Positions 8,509 to 20,883 of a stretch of 64,000 nt of DNA are shown here, one piece after another. Under the pieces are notes generated by a model, which worked only from the letters and a program-made list of their open reading frames with translations, was not told the DNA's origin and ran no database searches. A program made the translations under genes and the position numbers. The stretch is from Cellulomonas sp. Y8 (GTDB lineage Bacteria; Actinomycetota; Actinomycetes; Actinomycetales; Cellulomonadaceae), in NCBI RefSeq assembly GCF_008033115.1, contig NZ_CP041203.1, positions 1,054,001-1,118,000 of the forward strand, given 5' to 3'. Positions within the stretch are counted from its first letter, which is position 1. Every line of letters starts with the position of its first letter.

Positions 8509-9437
8509 CAGTCCACCTCCGGCTTGAGCACGCGGATGTACACGATCGAGAACACGGCCCCGACCAGCAGCGTCACGGTCGCGATCGCCGTGCCGTAGCC
8601 GACCTGCGCGAACTTGAACGCCTCCTGGTAGGCCAGCACGGGCAGCGTCGAGGAGTCCGTGCCGGGCCCTCCTCCGGTCATCACCCAGATCAGGGTGAAC
8701 ACCGCGAGGGTCTGCAGGGTCGTGAGCATGAGGTTGGTCGAGATCGACCGGCGGATCATCGGCAGCGTGATCCGGAAGAACCGCTGCGGGCCGGTGGCGC
8801 CGTCGATCGCGGCCGCCTCCGTGACGTCCGGCGGGACCTCGGACAGCGCGGCGCCGTAGACCATCATCGAGAACGCGGTCCCGCGCCAGATGTTCGCCAG
8901 GATCACCGCGAGCATCGGCACCGAGATGAGCCAGGTCGGGCCCTCGAGCCCGAACCACCCGAGCACCTGGTTGAGCGTGCCGTCGGTGGAGAAGAACGCG
9001 TACAGCGCGAACGCCGCGACGATCTCCGGCAGCACCCAGGCCACGACGACCAGCGCCGACACCACCGCGCGCAGCGGCTTCGCGGCGGCCCGGAGCAGCA
9101 GAGCCAGCGCCATGCCGAGCACGTTCTGCCCGATGACCGCCGACGCCCCGACGAACACCACCGTCAGCACGACGGCCTTCCAGAAGCCGTCGTCGGTGAG
9201 CAGCTCGGCGTAGTTGTCCAGGCCCACGAACTCCGGGTTCGCCGCCTTGTAGCCGGTCAGCGCCTGGTTGGTCAGCGAGCCGTAGAACGACCACAGCACC
9301 GGGCCGGCCAGGAACACCAGCATGAGCGCGACCGCGGGCAGCAGCGGCAGCAGCCGCAGCGCGGTCCGGCCGGGCCGGCGGCGGGGGCGGCGGAACCCGC
9401 CCCCCGCCGCCGGCAGGGCCGGCGTGGCGGCCGTCAT
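8508..9437 (-). CDS. sugar ABC transporter permease, MalF type
   Basis: A 309-residue membrane protein with about six helices and the EAA loop TEAAAIDGATGPQRF, typical of CUT1 permeases that pair with a MalG-type partner. The basic N-terminus (RRPRRRPGR) is cytoplasmic. Its ATG overlaps the TGA of the binding-protein gene (9435-9439), and its own stop overlaps the start of the next permease, so the three transporter genes are translated as a coupled unit. Substrate is inferred from the downstream alpha-mannosidase only. Confidence 0.9.
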   Translation of the reverse strand: MTAATPALPAAGGGFRRPRRRPGRTALRLLPLLPAVALMLVFLAGPVLWSFYGSLTNQALTGYKAANPEFVGLDNYAELLTDDGFWKAVVLTVVFVGASAVIGQNVLGMALALLLRAAAKPLRAVVSALVVVAWVLPEIVAAFALYAFFSTDGTLNQVLGWFGLEGPTWLISVPMLAVILANIWRGTAFSMMVYGAALSEVPPDVTEAAAIDGATGPQRFFRITLPMIRRSISTNLMLTTLQTLAVFTLIWVMTGGGPGTDSSTLPVLAYQEAFKFAQVGYGTAIATVTLLVGAVFSIVYIRVLKPEVD

Positions 9438-10795
9438 CAGCCGGCGGCCTGCGTCGCGTCGTCGCCGACGATGGAGACCAGCCCGTCGTCGTAGGTCGCC
9501 GCGGCCTCCTCGGCCGTGGCCTGCCCGGTCGCCACGGACTCCGCGGCCACCTGGATGTTGGACGAGATCTGCGAGTAGTCCGGGGTCGCCGGGCGGAAGT
9601 GCGTGTAGTCGACCAGCGAGCTGAAGAACTCGAACGACGGGTTGAAGCCCAGGTACTCCGGGTCCTCCGCGACGTCGGTGCGCACCGCGATCTGGCTGTT
9701 CTCGGTGTCGTACTTGAGCGAGTTCTCCTTGTTCAGCGCGGTGGCGATGAAGTCGAACGCCGCCTGCGGGTCGCCGGCGTGCGCGCCGACGGCGAGGGTC
9801 CAGCCGCCGGACATCGAGGTGAAGCCGGGCTCCTGCCCGTCCTGGGTCGGCATGGCGGCCATGCCCAGGGTGTCCTCCCACTCGGGCCAGGCGTTGTCGC
9901 CGGTGATCCAGCCGCCGGGCAGCCACGAGCCGTCGACCGCCATCGCGAGCTCGCCCTGCGGCAGCAGCTCGGTGGCGACGCGGGCGCCGACCGACGCGTC
10001 GAGCGCGATGTCCAGCGACGGCGCGAGGCCCTCGCCGTAGATCGTCTCGAGGAACGCCAGCGAGTCGGTGAAGCCCTGCGAGCCGGTGATCCACTTCTGG
10101 GTGTCGGCGTCGTAGAGCTCGTCGTCCGTGCCGTAGAGCAGCATCTCGAAGCCCTGCATCGTCGTGGCCTCACCGGCCGCCTTGCCGGCGTACACGTTGA
10201 TCGGGGTGACGTCGGGCAGCTTCTCCTTGATCGTGCGCGCGGCGGAGAGGATGTCGTCCCAGCTCTCCGGCTGCCAGTCCGTCGGGAGACCGGCCTGCTC
10301 GAACAGGTCCTTGTTGTAGTAGAGCCCGCGCGTGTCGGTGCCCATCGAGACGCCGTAGACCTTGCCGTCGTCGCCGAGCCCGGCCTGCCGGGCGGTGTCC
10401 GGGAACTGGTCCCAGTCCTCCCACGCCTCGACGTACTCGTCGATCGGCTGCAGGTAGCCGGCCGCGGCGTCCGAGCGGATCTGGAAGGTGTCCTCGTAGA
10501 TGACGTCCGGCGCGGTGTCCGCCGAGCCGTTCATCAGCGCGAGCTTGGTGAAGTACTGGTCCTGCTCGGCCTCGATCGGCACCAGGTCGACGGTCATGCC
10601 CTCGTTGGCGGCCTCGTACTCGGACTTGGCCTTCTGCAGCAGGTCGTCGAGCTGCACGAACTGCGCGGTCTTCTGGTACGCGACGGTGATCGTCGAGTCG
10701 TCGGCGGCGCTGTCGCCGCCGCCGCTGCTGCACGCGGCGGTGAGGCCGAGCGCGACGACGGCCCCGGTTGCGATGACGGTCCTCTGCAGACGCAT
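9437..10795 (-). CDS. ABC transporter sugar-binding lipoprotein
   Basis: A 452-residue extracellular solute-binding protein of the CUT1 group. The signal peptide ends in a clear lipobox, LTAAC, near residue 22, so the mature protein is lipid-anchored outside the membrane. The following Gly/Ser/Asp-rich stretch is a flexible tether. Family features include VYGVSMGTDTRGLYYN, near the hinge and binding cleft, and a late region rich in aromatic residues. ATG 10795 has AAAGGAG five bases upstream. It is first in an operon with two permeases and a GH38 mannosidase, so it probably captures mannosides. The substrate is not proven by the sequence. Confidence 0.9.
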   Translation of the reverse strand: MRLQRTVIATGAVVALGLTAACSSGGGDSAADDSTITVAYQKTAQFVQLDDLLQKAKSEYEAANEGMTVDLVPIEAEQDQYFTKLALMNGSADTAPDVIYEDTFQIRSDAAAGYLQPIDEYVEAWEDWDQFPDTARQAGLGDDGKVYGVSMGTDTRGLYYNKDLFEQAGLPTDWQPESWDDILSAARTIKEKLPDVTPINVYAGKAAGEATTMQGFEMLLYGTDDELYDADTQKWITGSQGFTDSLAFLETIYGEGLAPSLDIALDASVGARVATELLPQGELAMAVDGSWLPGGWITGDNAWPEWEDTLGMAAMPTQDGQEPGFTSMSGGWTLAVGAHAGDPQAAFDFIATALNKENSLKYDTENSQIAVRTDVAEDPEYLGFNPSFEFFSSLVDYTHFRPATPDYSQISSNIQVAAESVATGQATAEEAAATYDDGLVSIVGDDATQAAG

Positions 10796-10852
10796 GGATG
10801 CTCCTTTGCTCCACGTGCACGGCCCCGGGCGGCGCTGCCCCGGGCACGGATA

Positions 10853-10881
10853 ACTACAACGTCTGGATGAATTGCTGTCAA
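10853..10881 (-). promoter_or_regulatory. likely promoter of the mannoside importer operon
   Basis: On the minus strand TTGACA (10881-10876) is separated by exactly 17 bases from TGTAGT (10858-10853), a good housekeeping-sigma arrangement about 58 bases before the start codon. Predicted by eye. No operator was recognised within it. Confidence 0.55.
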
Positions 10882-10920
10882 GGGTCCGGGGCGCGCCGAG
10901 ACGCAACCGTGACGTCCGGA

Positions 10921-10989
10921 GATGTCAAAGATGTTTGACATCGGCCGCGGCCCGGTCCTACGGTCGCCATGTCAAACATCTTTGACATC
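10921..10989. promoter_or_regulatory. paired palindromic operators, probably for the XRE regulator
   Basis: Two sites with the form TGTCAAA-N4-TTTGACA lie at about 10921-10942 and 10969-10988, in opposite orientation, and match over at least 20 bases. Their centres are 47 bases apart. The first contains TTGACA (10935-10940), which would be the -35 of the plus-strand promoter (possible -10 TACGGT at 10959). The second lies just after the expected transcription start. This is a classical repressor layout. The next regulator downstream is the XRE protein, so autoregulation is inferred. Confidence 0.65.
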
Positions 10990-11013
10990 TCGGCGACGCG
11001 GGAGCGAGGGGCC

Positions 11014-11439
11014 ATGTCCTACCAGGAGAAGAACACCTGGGCGTTCGGCGTCATCGCCGTGCTCGGGTACACCGCGTACCTCGCGGTGGTGCTGAGCCGG
11101 GCCGCCGGGGGTCCGCTCACCGACGTCGCCTACGCCGGCCCGATGCTCGTGTCGATCGGCGCGGCGGTGCTCGCGGGGATCCTGGCCGGCACGGTGCTCG
11201 GCGCCACGTCGCGGGACAGGGCGGTGCGCGACGAGCGGGAGCGCGAGATCGAGCGGATGGGCGAGCGCGTCGGCCAGTCGTTCCTCGTGCTCGGCGGGCT
11301 GGGCGGGCTGGTCCTCGCGCTGCTGGAGGCCGACCCGTTCTGGATCGCGAACGCGCTCTACCTCGGGTTCGTGCTGTCGGCGGTGCTGTCCGCCGCGGCC
11401 CGGGTCGTCGCCTTCCGCCGGGGGGTCGGCCCGTGGTGA
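11014..11439 (+). CDS. small membrane protein (DUF2178-like) paired with XRE regulator
   Basis: A 141-residue protein with four hydrophobic helices and a charged, Arg/Glu-rich loop (about 70-86: RDERERE) on the cytoplasmic side. ATG 11014 was chosen because GAGGGG precedes it. A longer frame starting at 10969 would begin inside the operator and is rejected. Size, topology and the adjacent small XRE gene match DUF2178-type membrane proteins, whose biochemical role is not known to me. It is first in a three-gene run with the regulator and an oxidoreductase. Confidence 0.7.
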   Translation: MSYQEKNTWAFGVIAVLGYTAYLAVVLSRAAGGPLTDVAYAGPMLVSIGAAVLAGILAGTVLGATSRDRAVRDEREREIERMGERVGQSFLVLGGLGGLVLALLEADPFWIANALYLGFVLSAVLSAAARVVAFRRGVGPW

Positions 11440-11450
11440 GGCCGACCGCC

Positions 11451-11660
11451 GTGACCAACCGGATCCGGGCGCTGCGCACCGACCGGGGGCTCACGCAGGC
11501 CCAGCTGGCGGAGCTGCTGGGCGTGACCCGGCAGACCGTGATCGCCGTCGAGCAGGGGCGCTACTCCCCCTCGCTCGAGCTGGCCTTCCAGATCGCCCGG
11601 GCGCTCGGACGGTCCATCGACGAGGTGTTCGCGTACGAGCCGGACGGAGGACGGTCATGA
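11451..11660 (+). CDS. small XRE-family transcriptional regulator
   Basis: A 69-residue, single-domain helix-turn-helix protein of the short XRE type: NRIRALRTDRG, LTQAQLAELLGVTRQTV (recognition helix), then GRYSPSLELAFQIAR and an IDEVF tail. GTG 11451 is preferred because the family begins right before NRIR and GAGG lies upstream. GTG 11433, overlapping the previous stop, is the alternative and adds six residues. It probably binds the two operators at 10921-10989 and represses its own operon. Its stop overlaps the next start (ATGA at 11657-11660). Confidence 0.85.
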   Translation: MTNRIRALRTDRGLTQAQLAELLGVTRQTVIAVEQGRYSPSLELAFQIARALGRSIDEVFAYEPDGGRS

Positions 11661-12673
11661 CGACAGGGGCGAGGACGACGGGGACGAGGACGACGGGGAC
11701 GACGGTGCGGGCGGTCGTCCGGGAGCGGTACGGGGACCCGGGGGTGCTGCGGGTGGTCCACCGCGCGCTGCCCGCCCCGACGGGCGACGAGGTGCACGTG
11801 CGGGTGGCGGCGGCCGGGGTCGCGATGGGCGACTGGCACCTGGTGACCGGGCTGCCGTCCGTGATGCGGCTGGTGACCGGGCTGCGCGCGCCGCGCGAGC
11901 ACGGCGTCGGCCTCGACCTGGCCGGGACCGTCGAGGCGGTCGGGCCGGACGTGCCGGACCTCCGCCCGGGCGACCGGGTGCTCGGGTGCGGGCGGGCCGC
12001 GTTCGCCGAGGTGGCCGTCACGCGGGGACGGCGGCTCGCCGCGCTGCCCGCGCACGTGCCGGCCGAGGTCGCCGCGGCGGTCCCGACCAGCGGCACCACC
12101 GCCCTGCACGCGTTGCGCGCCGGCCGGGTCGGCGCCTGGACCCGGGTGCTGGTGCTCGGCGCCGGGGGCGGGGTGGGGACGCTGGCGGTGCGGCTCGCGG
12201 TGCTGGCGGGCGCCGAGGTCACAGCGGCGACGGGACGGCCCCGGCTCGCCGACGCGCTCCGGGCGGCCGGGGCCGTGGCCGTGCTGGACCGGTCGGCCGG
12301 TGCGGCGCCGGGCGCGGGCTACGACGCGGTGCTGGTCACCGGCGGGCTGACGCCGCTGCGCGACCTGCGCCGGCTGCTGGCCCCGCGGGGCTCGCTGGTG
12401 CTCGTCGGCGCGGAGGGCGGCGGCCGGGTCCTCGGCGGCGGCCTCGCGCGCCAAGCCCGGGCCGCGGCGCTCGACCCGTGGGTCCGGTACCGGCTGCGCA
12501 GCGTGGTGTCCCGCGAGAACCCGGCCGACCTCGCACACCTGCGGGACCTGCTCGCCGACGGCGCGCTCGCGCCGGTCCTCGACCGGACGTTCCCCCTCGC
12601 GGAGGCGGCCGCCGCGATCGACCACGTGGCGTCGGGCGCCGCGCGCGGCAAGGTGGTGCTGACGGTCAGCTGA
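11657..12673 (+). CDS. MDR-family NAD(P)-dependent oxidoreductase (quinone-reductase-like)
   Basis: A 338-residue medium-chain dehydrogenase/reductase. GLDLAGTVEAVG and GDRVLGCG mark the catalytic half, and VLVLGAGGGVGTLAVRLA the nucleotide-binding Rossmann fold. Catalytic zinc ligands are not evident, which fits zeta-crystallin/quinone-reductase members rather than zinc alcohol dehydrogenases. The first 16 residues are a Thr/Gly/Arg repeat from short tandem DNA repeats; the true start may be GTG 11705, just before RAVVRERYG. The ATG at 11657 overlaps the regulator stop, so it is probably co-transcribed. Its 3' end overlaps the convergent ROK gene by 8 bases. Substrate unknown. Confidence 0.8.
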   Translation: MTTGARTTGTRTTGTTVRAVVRERYGDPGVLRVVHRALPAPTGDEVHVRVAAAGVAMGDWHLVTGLPSVMRLVTGLRAPREHGVGLDLAGTVEAVGPDVPDLRPGDRVLGCGRAAFAEVAVTRGRRLAALPAHVPAEVAAAVPTSGTTALHALRAGRVGAWTRVLVLGAGGGVGTLAVRLAVLAGAEVTAATGRPRLADALRAAGAVAVLDRSAGAAPGAGYDAVLVTGGLTPLRDLRRLLAPRGSLVLVGAEGGGRVLGGGLARQARAAALDPWVRYRLRSVVSRENPADLAHLRDLLADGALAPVLDRTFPLAEAAAAIDHVASGAARGKVVLTVS

Positions 12674-13895
12674 CCAGCAGCAGGTCCGTCGGCCGCGGGG
12701 TGAACGCGCGGCCCAGCAGGATGCAGCCCGCTCCCACGGCGCCGACCTGCGGCCCGAACGCCGACGAGGCGACGGTGAGCGCGTGCCCGCCGGGGACCAC
12801 GTGCGCGGCGATCTCCGCTTCCAGCGCCGCCTCCGCGTGCGGGGCGATCCGGTCCCACAGCGGGCCGCCGACCAGCACGGCCGGGACGTCGAGCAGGTCG
12901 GTCAGCACGCCCGCGGCCATGCCGACCCGCCGGCCCGCGAGCGCGAGCACCTCCCGCGCGCCGGGGTGTCCCGCGTCCGCGGCGGCGCACAGGGCGGTCA
13001 CGGCCTCGTCGACGGCGCGCGGGTCGGTGCCGTCGCCCCAGCCCGGCAGCGCGACGCCCGCGTCCCGGCCCTGCTCCGCGAGCGCCTCGGCCCGCAGCAC
13101 CGCGCCCAGGCAGCCGCGCCGGCCGCACCAGCACCGGGCACCCTCGGGGTCGGCGACGAGGTGCCCCGACTCCCCCGCGTTGCCCGAGACGCCGCGCACG
13201 ACCTCGTCGTGCAGCACCGTCGACACGGCGACGCCGGTGCCCAGGTAGAAGAACACGAAGTCGGACGCGTGCTCGCCGGGGTGCCACAGGTGGGCGCTCG
13301 CCGCCGCGATCACGTCCTTGTCGAGCACCGCGCGCAGCCCCGTGCGCTCGGCGACCGCGTCCCGCAGCGGCACGTCGTGCCAGCCGGGCAGGTGCGGCGG
13401 GTCGACCACGACGCCGGCCTCGACGTCGATCGGCCCGGGGGCCGCGATCCCGACGCCGAGCACCCGCTCGCGCGCCACACCGGCACCGGCGATGAGCCCC
13501 TCGATCTCGGCGACCAGGCCGGCGACGACGGCCTGCGGGTCCTCCGGGACGGGCGTCGGGACCTGCGCGCGGGCGACCACGGCGCCCGACAGGTCGAGCA
13601 GCACGAACGTCATGGTCGCGGGGTCCAGGTGCACGCCGACCGCGAACCGGCTGCCCGCGGCGAGCCGCAGCAGCGTGCCGGGGCGGCCGGGGCCGCGGCG
13701 CGCCGCCTCGCCCTCCTCGACCACCAGGCCGAGGTCGAGCAGGCGGCGCGCCACGTTGGTCACGGTCTGCGGGGACAGCCCCGTGCGCCGGGCCACCTCC
13801 GCGCGGGCGAGGCCGCCGCCGGCGCGCCGGACGACGTCCAGCACGACCGTCTGGTTGAAGTCGCCCATCCGCGGCAGGTTGGTCCCGCGACGCAT
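12666..13895 (-). CDS. ROK-family transcriptional regulator
   Basis: A 409-residue sugar-responsive regulator. The N-terminal winged helix-turn-helix (about 12-65, LSPQTVTNVARRL) is joined to a sugar-kinase-like ROK domain. The structural zinc motif is intact as CWCGRRGC, preceded by GNAGESGH, and the GIAAPGP motif is present. It lies 63 bases downstream of the pullulanase gene on the same strand, so control of starch/alpha-glucan use is plausible but not shown. The 3' end overlaps the convergent MDR gene by 8 bases. Confidence 0.9.
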   Translation of the reverse strand: MRRGTNLPRMGDFNQTVVLDVVRRAGGGLARAEVARRTGLSPQTVTNVARRLLDLGLVVEEGEAARRGPGRPGTLLRLAAGSRFAVGVHLDPATMTFVLLDLSGAVVARAQVPTPVPEDPQAVVAGLVAEIEGLIAGAGVARERVLGVGIAAPGPIDVEAGVVVDPPHLPGWHDVPLRDAVAERTGLRAVLDKDVIAAASAHLWHPGEHASDFVFFYLGTGVAVSTVLHDEVVRGVSGNAGESGHLVADPEGARCWCGRRGCLGAVLRAEALAEQGRDAGVALPGWGDGTDPRAVDEAVTALCAAADAGHPGAREVLALAGRRVGMAAGVLTDLLDVPAVLVGGPLWDRIAPHAEAALEAEIAAHVVPGGHALTVASSAFGPQVGAVGAGCILLGRAFTPRPTDLLLVS

Positions 13896-13958
13896 CGTGC
13901 CTCCGTCCGTCCGCCGGGCGACCGGGGCGCGGCGGCGCGCCCGGGTCGGCTGGTCGCA

Positions 13959-17726
<3,768 letters not shown>

Positions 17727-17925
17727 CACAGGACTCCATCGTCGGGGGTGAGCGTCAGCAGCGCGGCTACCTGCGACTGTATCCGCTTGCAGAAAGGTGC
17801 GGCAACGACTTGCAGGTGCCGGCTGCGCCCGCGACGGCACGAGGCCTACGCCCTCCGGCGCGACCCCCCGAGATCTCCGGGAGGCGTGGCCGGAGACCGG
17901 AGGCCTCGTGCGGGACCGCCCCGCG

Positions 17926-19557
17926 TCAGTGGGCGAAGTGGCGCGTGCCCGTCAGGTAGAGGGTCACGCCCGCCGCGGCCGCCGCCGCGACGACCTCCTC
18001 GTCCCGGACCGAGCCGCCCGGCTGCACGACCGCGCGCACGCCGGCGTCCAGGAGCACCTGGAGCCCGTCGGCGAACGGGAAGAACGCGTCCGAGGCCGCG
18101 ACCGCGCCACGCGCCCGCTCGGCGTCGCCCGCGTTCGCCCGCTCGACCGCGAGCCGGCACGAGTCGACCCGGTTGACCTGGCCCATGCCCACGCCGACCG
18201 ACGCGCCGCCGTCCGCCAGCAGGATCGCGTTCGACTTCACGGCCCGCACCGCGCGCCACGCGAACGCCAGGTCCGCGAGCGTGGCGGGGTCGGCGGCCTC
18301 CCCCGCGGCGAGCGTCCACGTCGTCGGGTCGTCGCCCTCCGCGTCGATGCGGTCGACCTGCTGCATGAGCAGCCCGCCGCTGATCGGCCGGAGCTCGACG
18401 CCCGCGGACGGCGCGCCCTCGACCACGAGCAGCCGGATGTTCTTCTTCCGGCTCAGCACCTCGAGCGCCTCGGGCTCGTACGCCGGCGCGACGACGACCT
18501 CGGTGAACACCTCGGCGATCTGCTCCGCCGCCGCGCGGGTCACCGTGCGGTTGGCCGCGATCACGCCGCCGAACGCCGAGACCGGGTCGCAGGCGTGCGC
18601 CTTCGCGTGCGCGTCCGCGATGTCCGCGCCGACCGCGATGCCGCACGGGTTGGCGTGCTTGATGATCGCGACCGCCGGGCCGTCGTGGTCGTGCGCCGCG
18701 CGCCAGGCCGCGTCCGCGTCGACGTAGTTGTTGTACGACATCGCCTTGCCGTGCAGCTGCTGCGCCTGCGCGAGCCCGGCCGCGCCGTACCCGGAGGTGT
18801 AGACGGCGGCGCGCTGGTGCGGGTTCTCGCCGTAGCGCAGCACGTCCGCGCGGTCCCAGGTCGCGCCGACCCAGGCCGGGAAGCCGGTGCTCACGCCGTC
18901 GACCTCGTCGGTCGTGGTGGCGACGTTGCCCATCCAGGACGCCACCGCGACGTCGTAGGTGGCCGTGTGCACGAACGCCTGCGCGGCGAGCCGGGTGCGC
19001 TCGGCCAGCGTGAAGCCGCCGCCCTGCACCGCGGCGACGACCTCGTCGTACCGGGCGGGGTCCACGACGACCGCGACGCTCGGGTGGTTCTTCGCCGCGG
19101 CGCGGACCATCGACGGGCCGCCGATGTCGATCTGCTCGACGCACTCGTCGGGGGTCGCGCCCGAGTCGACGGTCTCCGTGAACGGGTACAGGTTCACGAC
19201 GACCAGCTCGAACGGTGCGACGCCCAGCTCGTCGAGCTGCGCCAGGTGCTCCGGGCGACGGGTGTCGGCGAGGATGCCGGCGTGCACGCGCGGGTGCAGC
19301 GTCTTCACGCGGCCGTCCAGGCACTCGGGGAAGCCGGTCAGCTCCTCGACCCGGGTCACCGGCACGCCGGCGGACGCGATCGTGCCGGCGGTCGACCCGG
19401 TGGACACGAGCTCGACGCCCGCGGCGTGCAGGGCGGTCGCGAGCTCGACCAGGCCGGACTTGTCGTAGACGGACAGCAGCGCGCGGCGCACCGGGCGGCG
19501 GGTGCCGCCGGCGGTCGGGTCGGCGACGGGCTCGACGGGCGGCAGGGCGTGGGACAT
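17926..19557 (-). CDS. purH: bifunctional AICAR formyltransferase / IMP cyclohydrolase
   Basis: A 543-residue enzyme that catalyses the last two steps of IMP synthesis. The N-terminal cyclohydrolase (MGS-like) domain starts at [13 protein letters not shown] and carries [10 protein letters not shown] and [11 protein letters not shown]. The C-terminal transformylase domain contains the active-site Lys-His of KHANPCG and ends in FPFADG and [11 protein letters not shown] 19557 has GGAGG six bases upstream. It follows purN in the same direction, with a small gene and a ZTP riboswitch between. The 198 bases between its stop and the pullulanase start hold no recognised gene. Confidence 0.97.
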   Translation of the reverse strand: MSHALPPVEPVADPTAGGTRRPVRRALLSVYDKSGLVELATALHAAGVELVSTGSTAGTIASAGVPVTRVEELTGFPECLDGRVKTLHPRVHAGILADTRRPEHLAQLDELGVAPFELVVVNLYPFTETVDSGATPDECVEQIDIGGPSMVRAAAKNHPSVAVVVDPARYDEVVAAVQGGGFTLAERTRLAAQAFVHTATYDVAVASWMGNVATTTDEVDGVSTGFPAWVGATWDRADVLRYGENPHQRAAVYTSGYGAAGLAQAQQLHGKAMSYNNYVDADAAWRAAHDHDGPAVAIIKHANPCGIAVGADIADAHAKAHACDPVSAFGGVIAANRTVTRAAAEQIAEVFTEVVVAPAYEPEALEVLSRKKNIRLLVVEGAPSAGVELRPISGGLLMQQVDRIDAEGDDPTTWTLAAGEAADPATLADLAFAWRAVRAVKSNAILLADGGASVGVGMGQVNRVDSCRLAVERANAGDAERARGAVAASDAFFPFADGLQVLLDAGVRAVVQPGGSVRDEEVVAAAAAAGVTLYLTGTRHFAH

Positions 19558-19609
19558 GGCGGTCCTCCGTGTGGTCGGTCGGGCACCACGGGGGTGCCGC
19601 TCGGGACCT

Positions 19610-19700
19610 GCGCACCCAGGCGGACGGTGCATCGGCGGGACTGCCTCGGCCGCTCCCTGGTGGTCAGTTCCACCTCGACGCCAGTCACGACCGGGGACGA
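19610..19700 (-). promoter_or_regulatory. ZTP (pfl) riboswitch upstream of purH
   Basis: Minus-strand RNA leader of purH. It contains the conserved blocks of the pfl/ZTP aptamer: CGTGACTGGCG at its 5' side, a GTGGAAC helix paired with ACCACCAGGGAGCG, and the 3' pseudoknot block CCGCCTGGG. A following hairpin (GGCACC/GGTGCC, about 19581-19598) and the ribosome site at 19562-19566 could form the expression platform. ZTP riboswitches sense ZTP/ZMP, a signal of folate shortage, and turn on purine and one-carbon genes (established). Boundaries are approximate. Confidence 0.85.
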
Positions 19701-19732
19701 GCCTAGCCGACCGCGCCGCCGGCGTCGGCGGC

Positions 19733-19963
19733 TCAGTCCGTCCGGCGGCCCTTGGCGAAGTAGGCGATCGGGCCGACCCAGTTCACCAGGATCGCGAGGC
19801 CCCACGCGGCCTTCGGGCCGTTGACCTGCGCCGGCGGCCGCTTCGCCAGGTCGCGGTAGGCCGCGGCCGTCAGCGCGAGCTGCGCCGCGGTGAGGACGAC
19901 CGTGCCGATCTTGCGGCGCGTGCTGAGCTCGGACCAGTGCTTCCCCGCGCGTGCGTGTCCCAT
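19733..19963 (-). CDS. small PLDc_N-like membrane protein
   Basis: A 76-residue protein with two hydrophobic segments (about 21-36 and 52-70). The second segment, [16 protein letters not shown], resembles the phospholipase D nuclease N-terminal (PLDc_N) module of tiny membrane proteins, but no nuclease domain follows. A basic, charged N-terminus would be cytoplasmic. It lies between purN and purH, upstream of the purH riboswitch, so it is probably transcribed with purN but not under riboswitch control. Function unknown. Confidence 0.7.
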   Translation of the reverse strand: MGHARAGKHWSELSTRRKIGTVVLTAAQLALTAAAYRDLAKRPPAQVNGPKAAWGLAILVNWVGPIAYFAKGRRTD

Positions 19964-20028
19964 GGCCCGACGCTACGCGGGCGCCTCGCCACGCGGCAGG
20001 GGCCGGAGGTCCCGCACCGGGTGCGGCC

Positions 20029-20686
20029 CTACCCGACGGTGACGGTCCGGCCGTCGACGGTCAGCCCGCCCGCGACGATCCGGCCCACCCACTCGACGAG
20101 CAGGCGGCGCTCCGCGACCTTGATCCGCTCGTGCAGCGCGGCCTCGTCGTCGCCGGGGCTCGACCGGCACCGCGACCTGCGCCACGACCGGGCCGGTGTC
20201 CACCCCGGCGTCGACGACGTGCAGCGTGCAGCCGGTGACCTTCGCGCCGAACGCGAGCGCGTCCCGGACGGCGTGCGCGCCGGGGAACGCGGGCAGCAGC
20301 GCCGGGTGCGTGTTGACGACCCGGGCGGGCCACCGGTCGAGAACGGCGCCGCCGAGGATCCGCATGAACCCGGCCGACACGACGAGGTCGGGCCGGAACA
20401 CCGCGATCGCCTCCGCGAGCGCGCGGTCCCAGGCGGCGCGGTCGTCGAAGTCGCCGGGCGCCACGACGGCGGTCGGCACGCCCGCGGCGCGCGCGAGGTC
20501 CAGGCCGCCGGCGGACGCGCGGTCGGCCACGACGCCGACCACGCGGCCCGGGTAGGCGGGGTCGTCGTGCGCCGCGAGCAGCGCCGCGAGGTTGGTCCCG
20601 CCGCCGGACACCAGCACGACGAGCCGGCCGGCGGCGCGGGTGGCGGGTCGGGGCGCGTCGGGGGTGCTGGGGGTGGGGGCGGCCAT
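20029..20686 (-). CDS. purN: phosphoribosylglycinamide formyltransferase, with one frameshift
   Basis: Third step of purine synthesis: transfers a formyl group from 10-formyl-THF to GAR. Recognisable are LVSGGGTNL, SAGFMRIL, the catalytic-loop NTHPALLPAFPG and VVDAGVDTGPVVAQ. After VPVEP the frame must shift at the CCCC run (20155-20158): with one C removed the chain continues GDDEAALHERIKVAER and ends with GRTVTVG, the normal PurN C-terminus. ATG 20686 was chosen because it gives a short Pro/Ala leader before the core. It is in the conserved perM-purN-purH order. A purine enzyme intact except for a homopolymer indel suggests a sequence error. Confidence 0.88.
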
Positions 20687-20768
20687 GACCGCACACCCTA
20701 ACCGCGCGCCCCGACCGCCTGGGCACACCTCCACCGACCTGCCCGCTCGCCTGCCTGCCCCCCACCTC

Positions 20769-20834
20769 CGCCGAGATGGCAACTCTCGGCTGCGCCGAGC
20801 CGCTCACCGACAGCCGAGAGTTGCCATCTCGGCG
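20769..20834. repeat. perfect 24-bp inverted repeat with 18-base loop
   Basis: Arms 20769-20792 and 20811-20834 are exact complements (edge CGCCGAGATGG, inner GCAACTCTCGG). It lies between the divergent starts of purN and the membrane protein at 20884, so it is not placed as a terminator for either gene. Its outer edge matches that of the cluster at 4325. Likely a dispersed palindromic element; a regulatory role in the divergent promoter is possible. Confidence 0.75.
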
Positions 20835-20883
20835 AGCGGGTCCGGGTGCGGCCGCGCGCGGGTGGTGCGCGAGAATGGCCCGC

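Noticed and set aside
10969..11013. Upstream start adding MSNIFDIS to the DUF2178-like protein
   Set aside because: This stretch is the second operator palindrome and has no ribosome site; ATG 11014 does.
11657..11710. Tandem repeat at the start of the MDR gene as a phase-variable tract
   Set aside because: The units keep the reading frame and a good GTG start follows at 11705; too short and imperfect to support phase variation.
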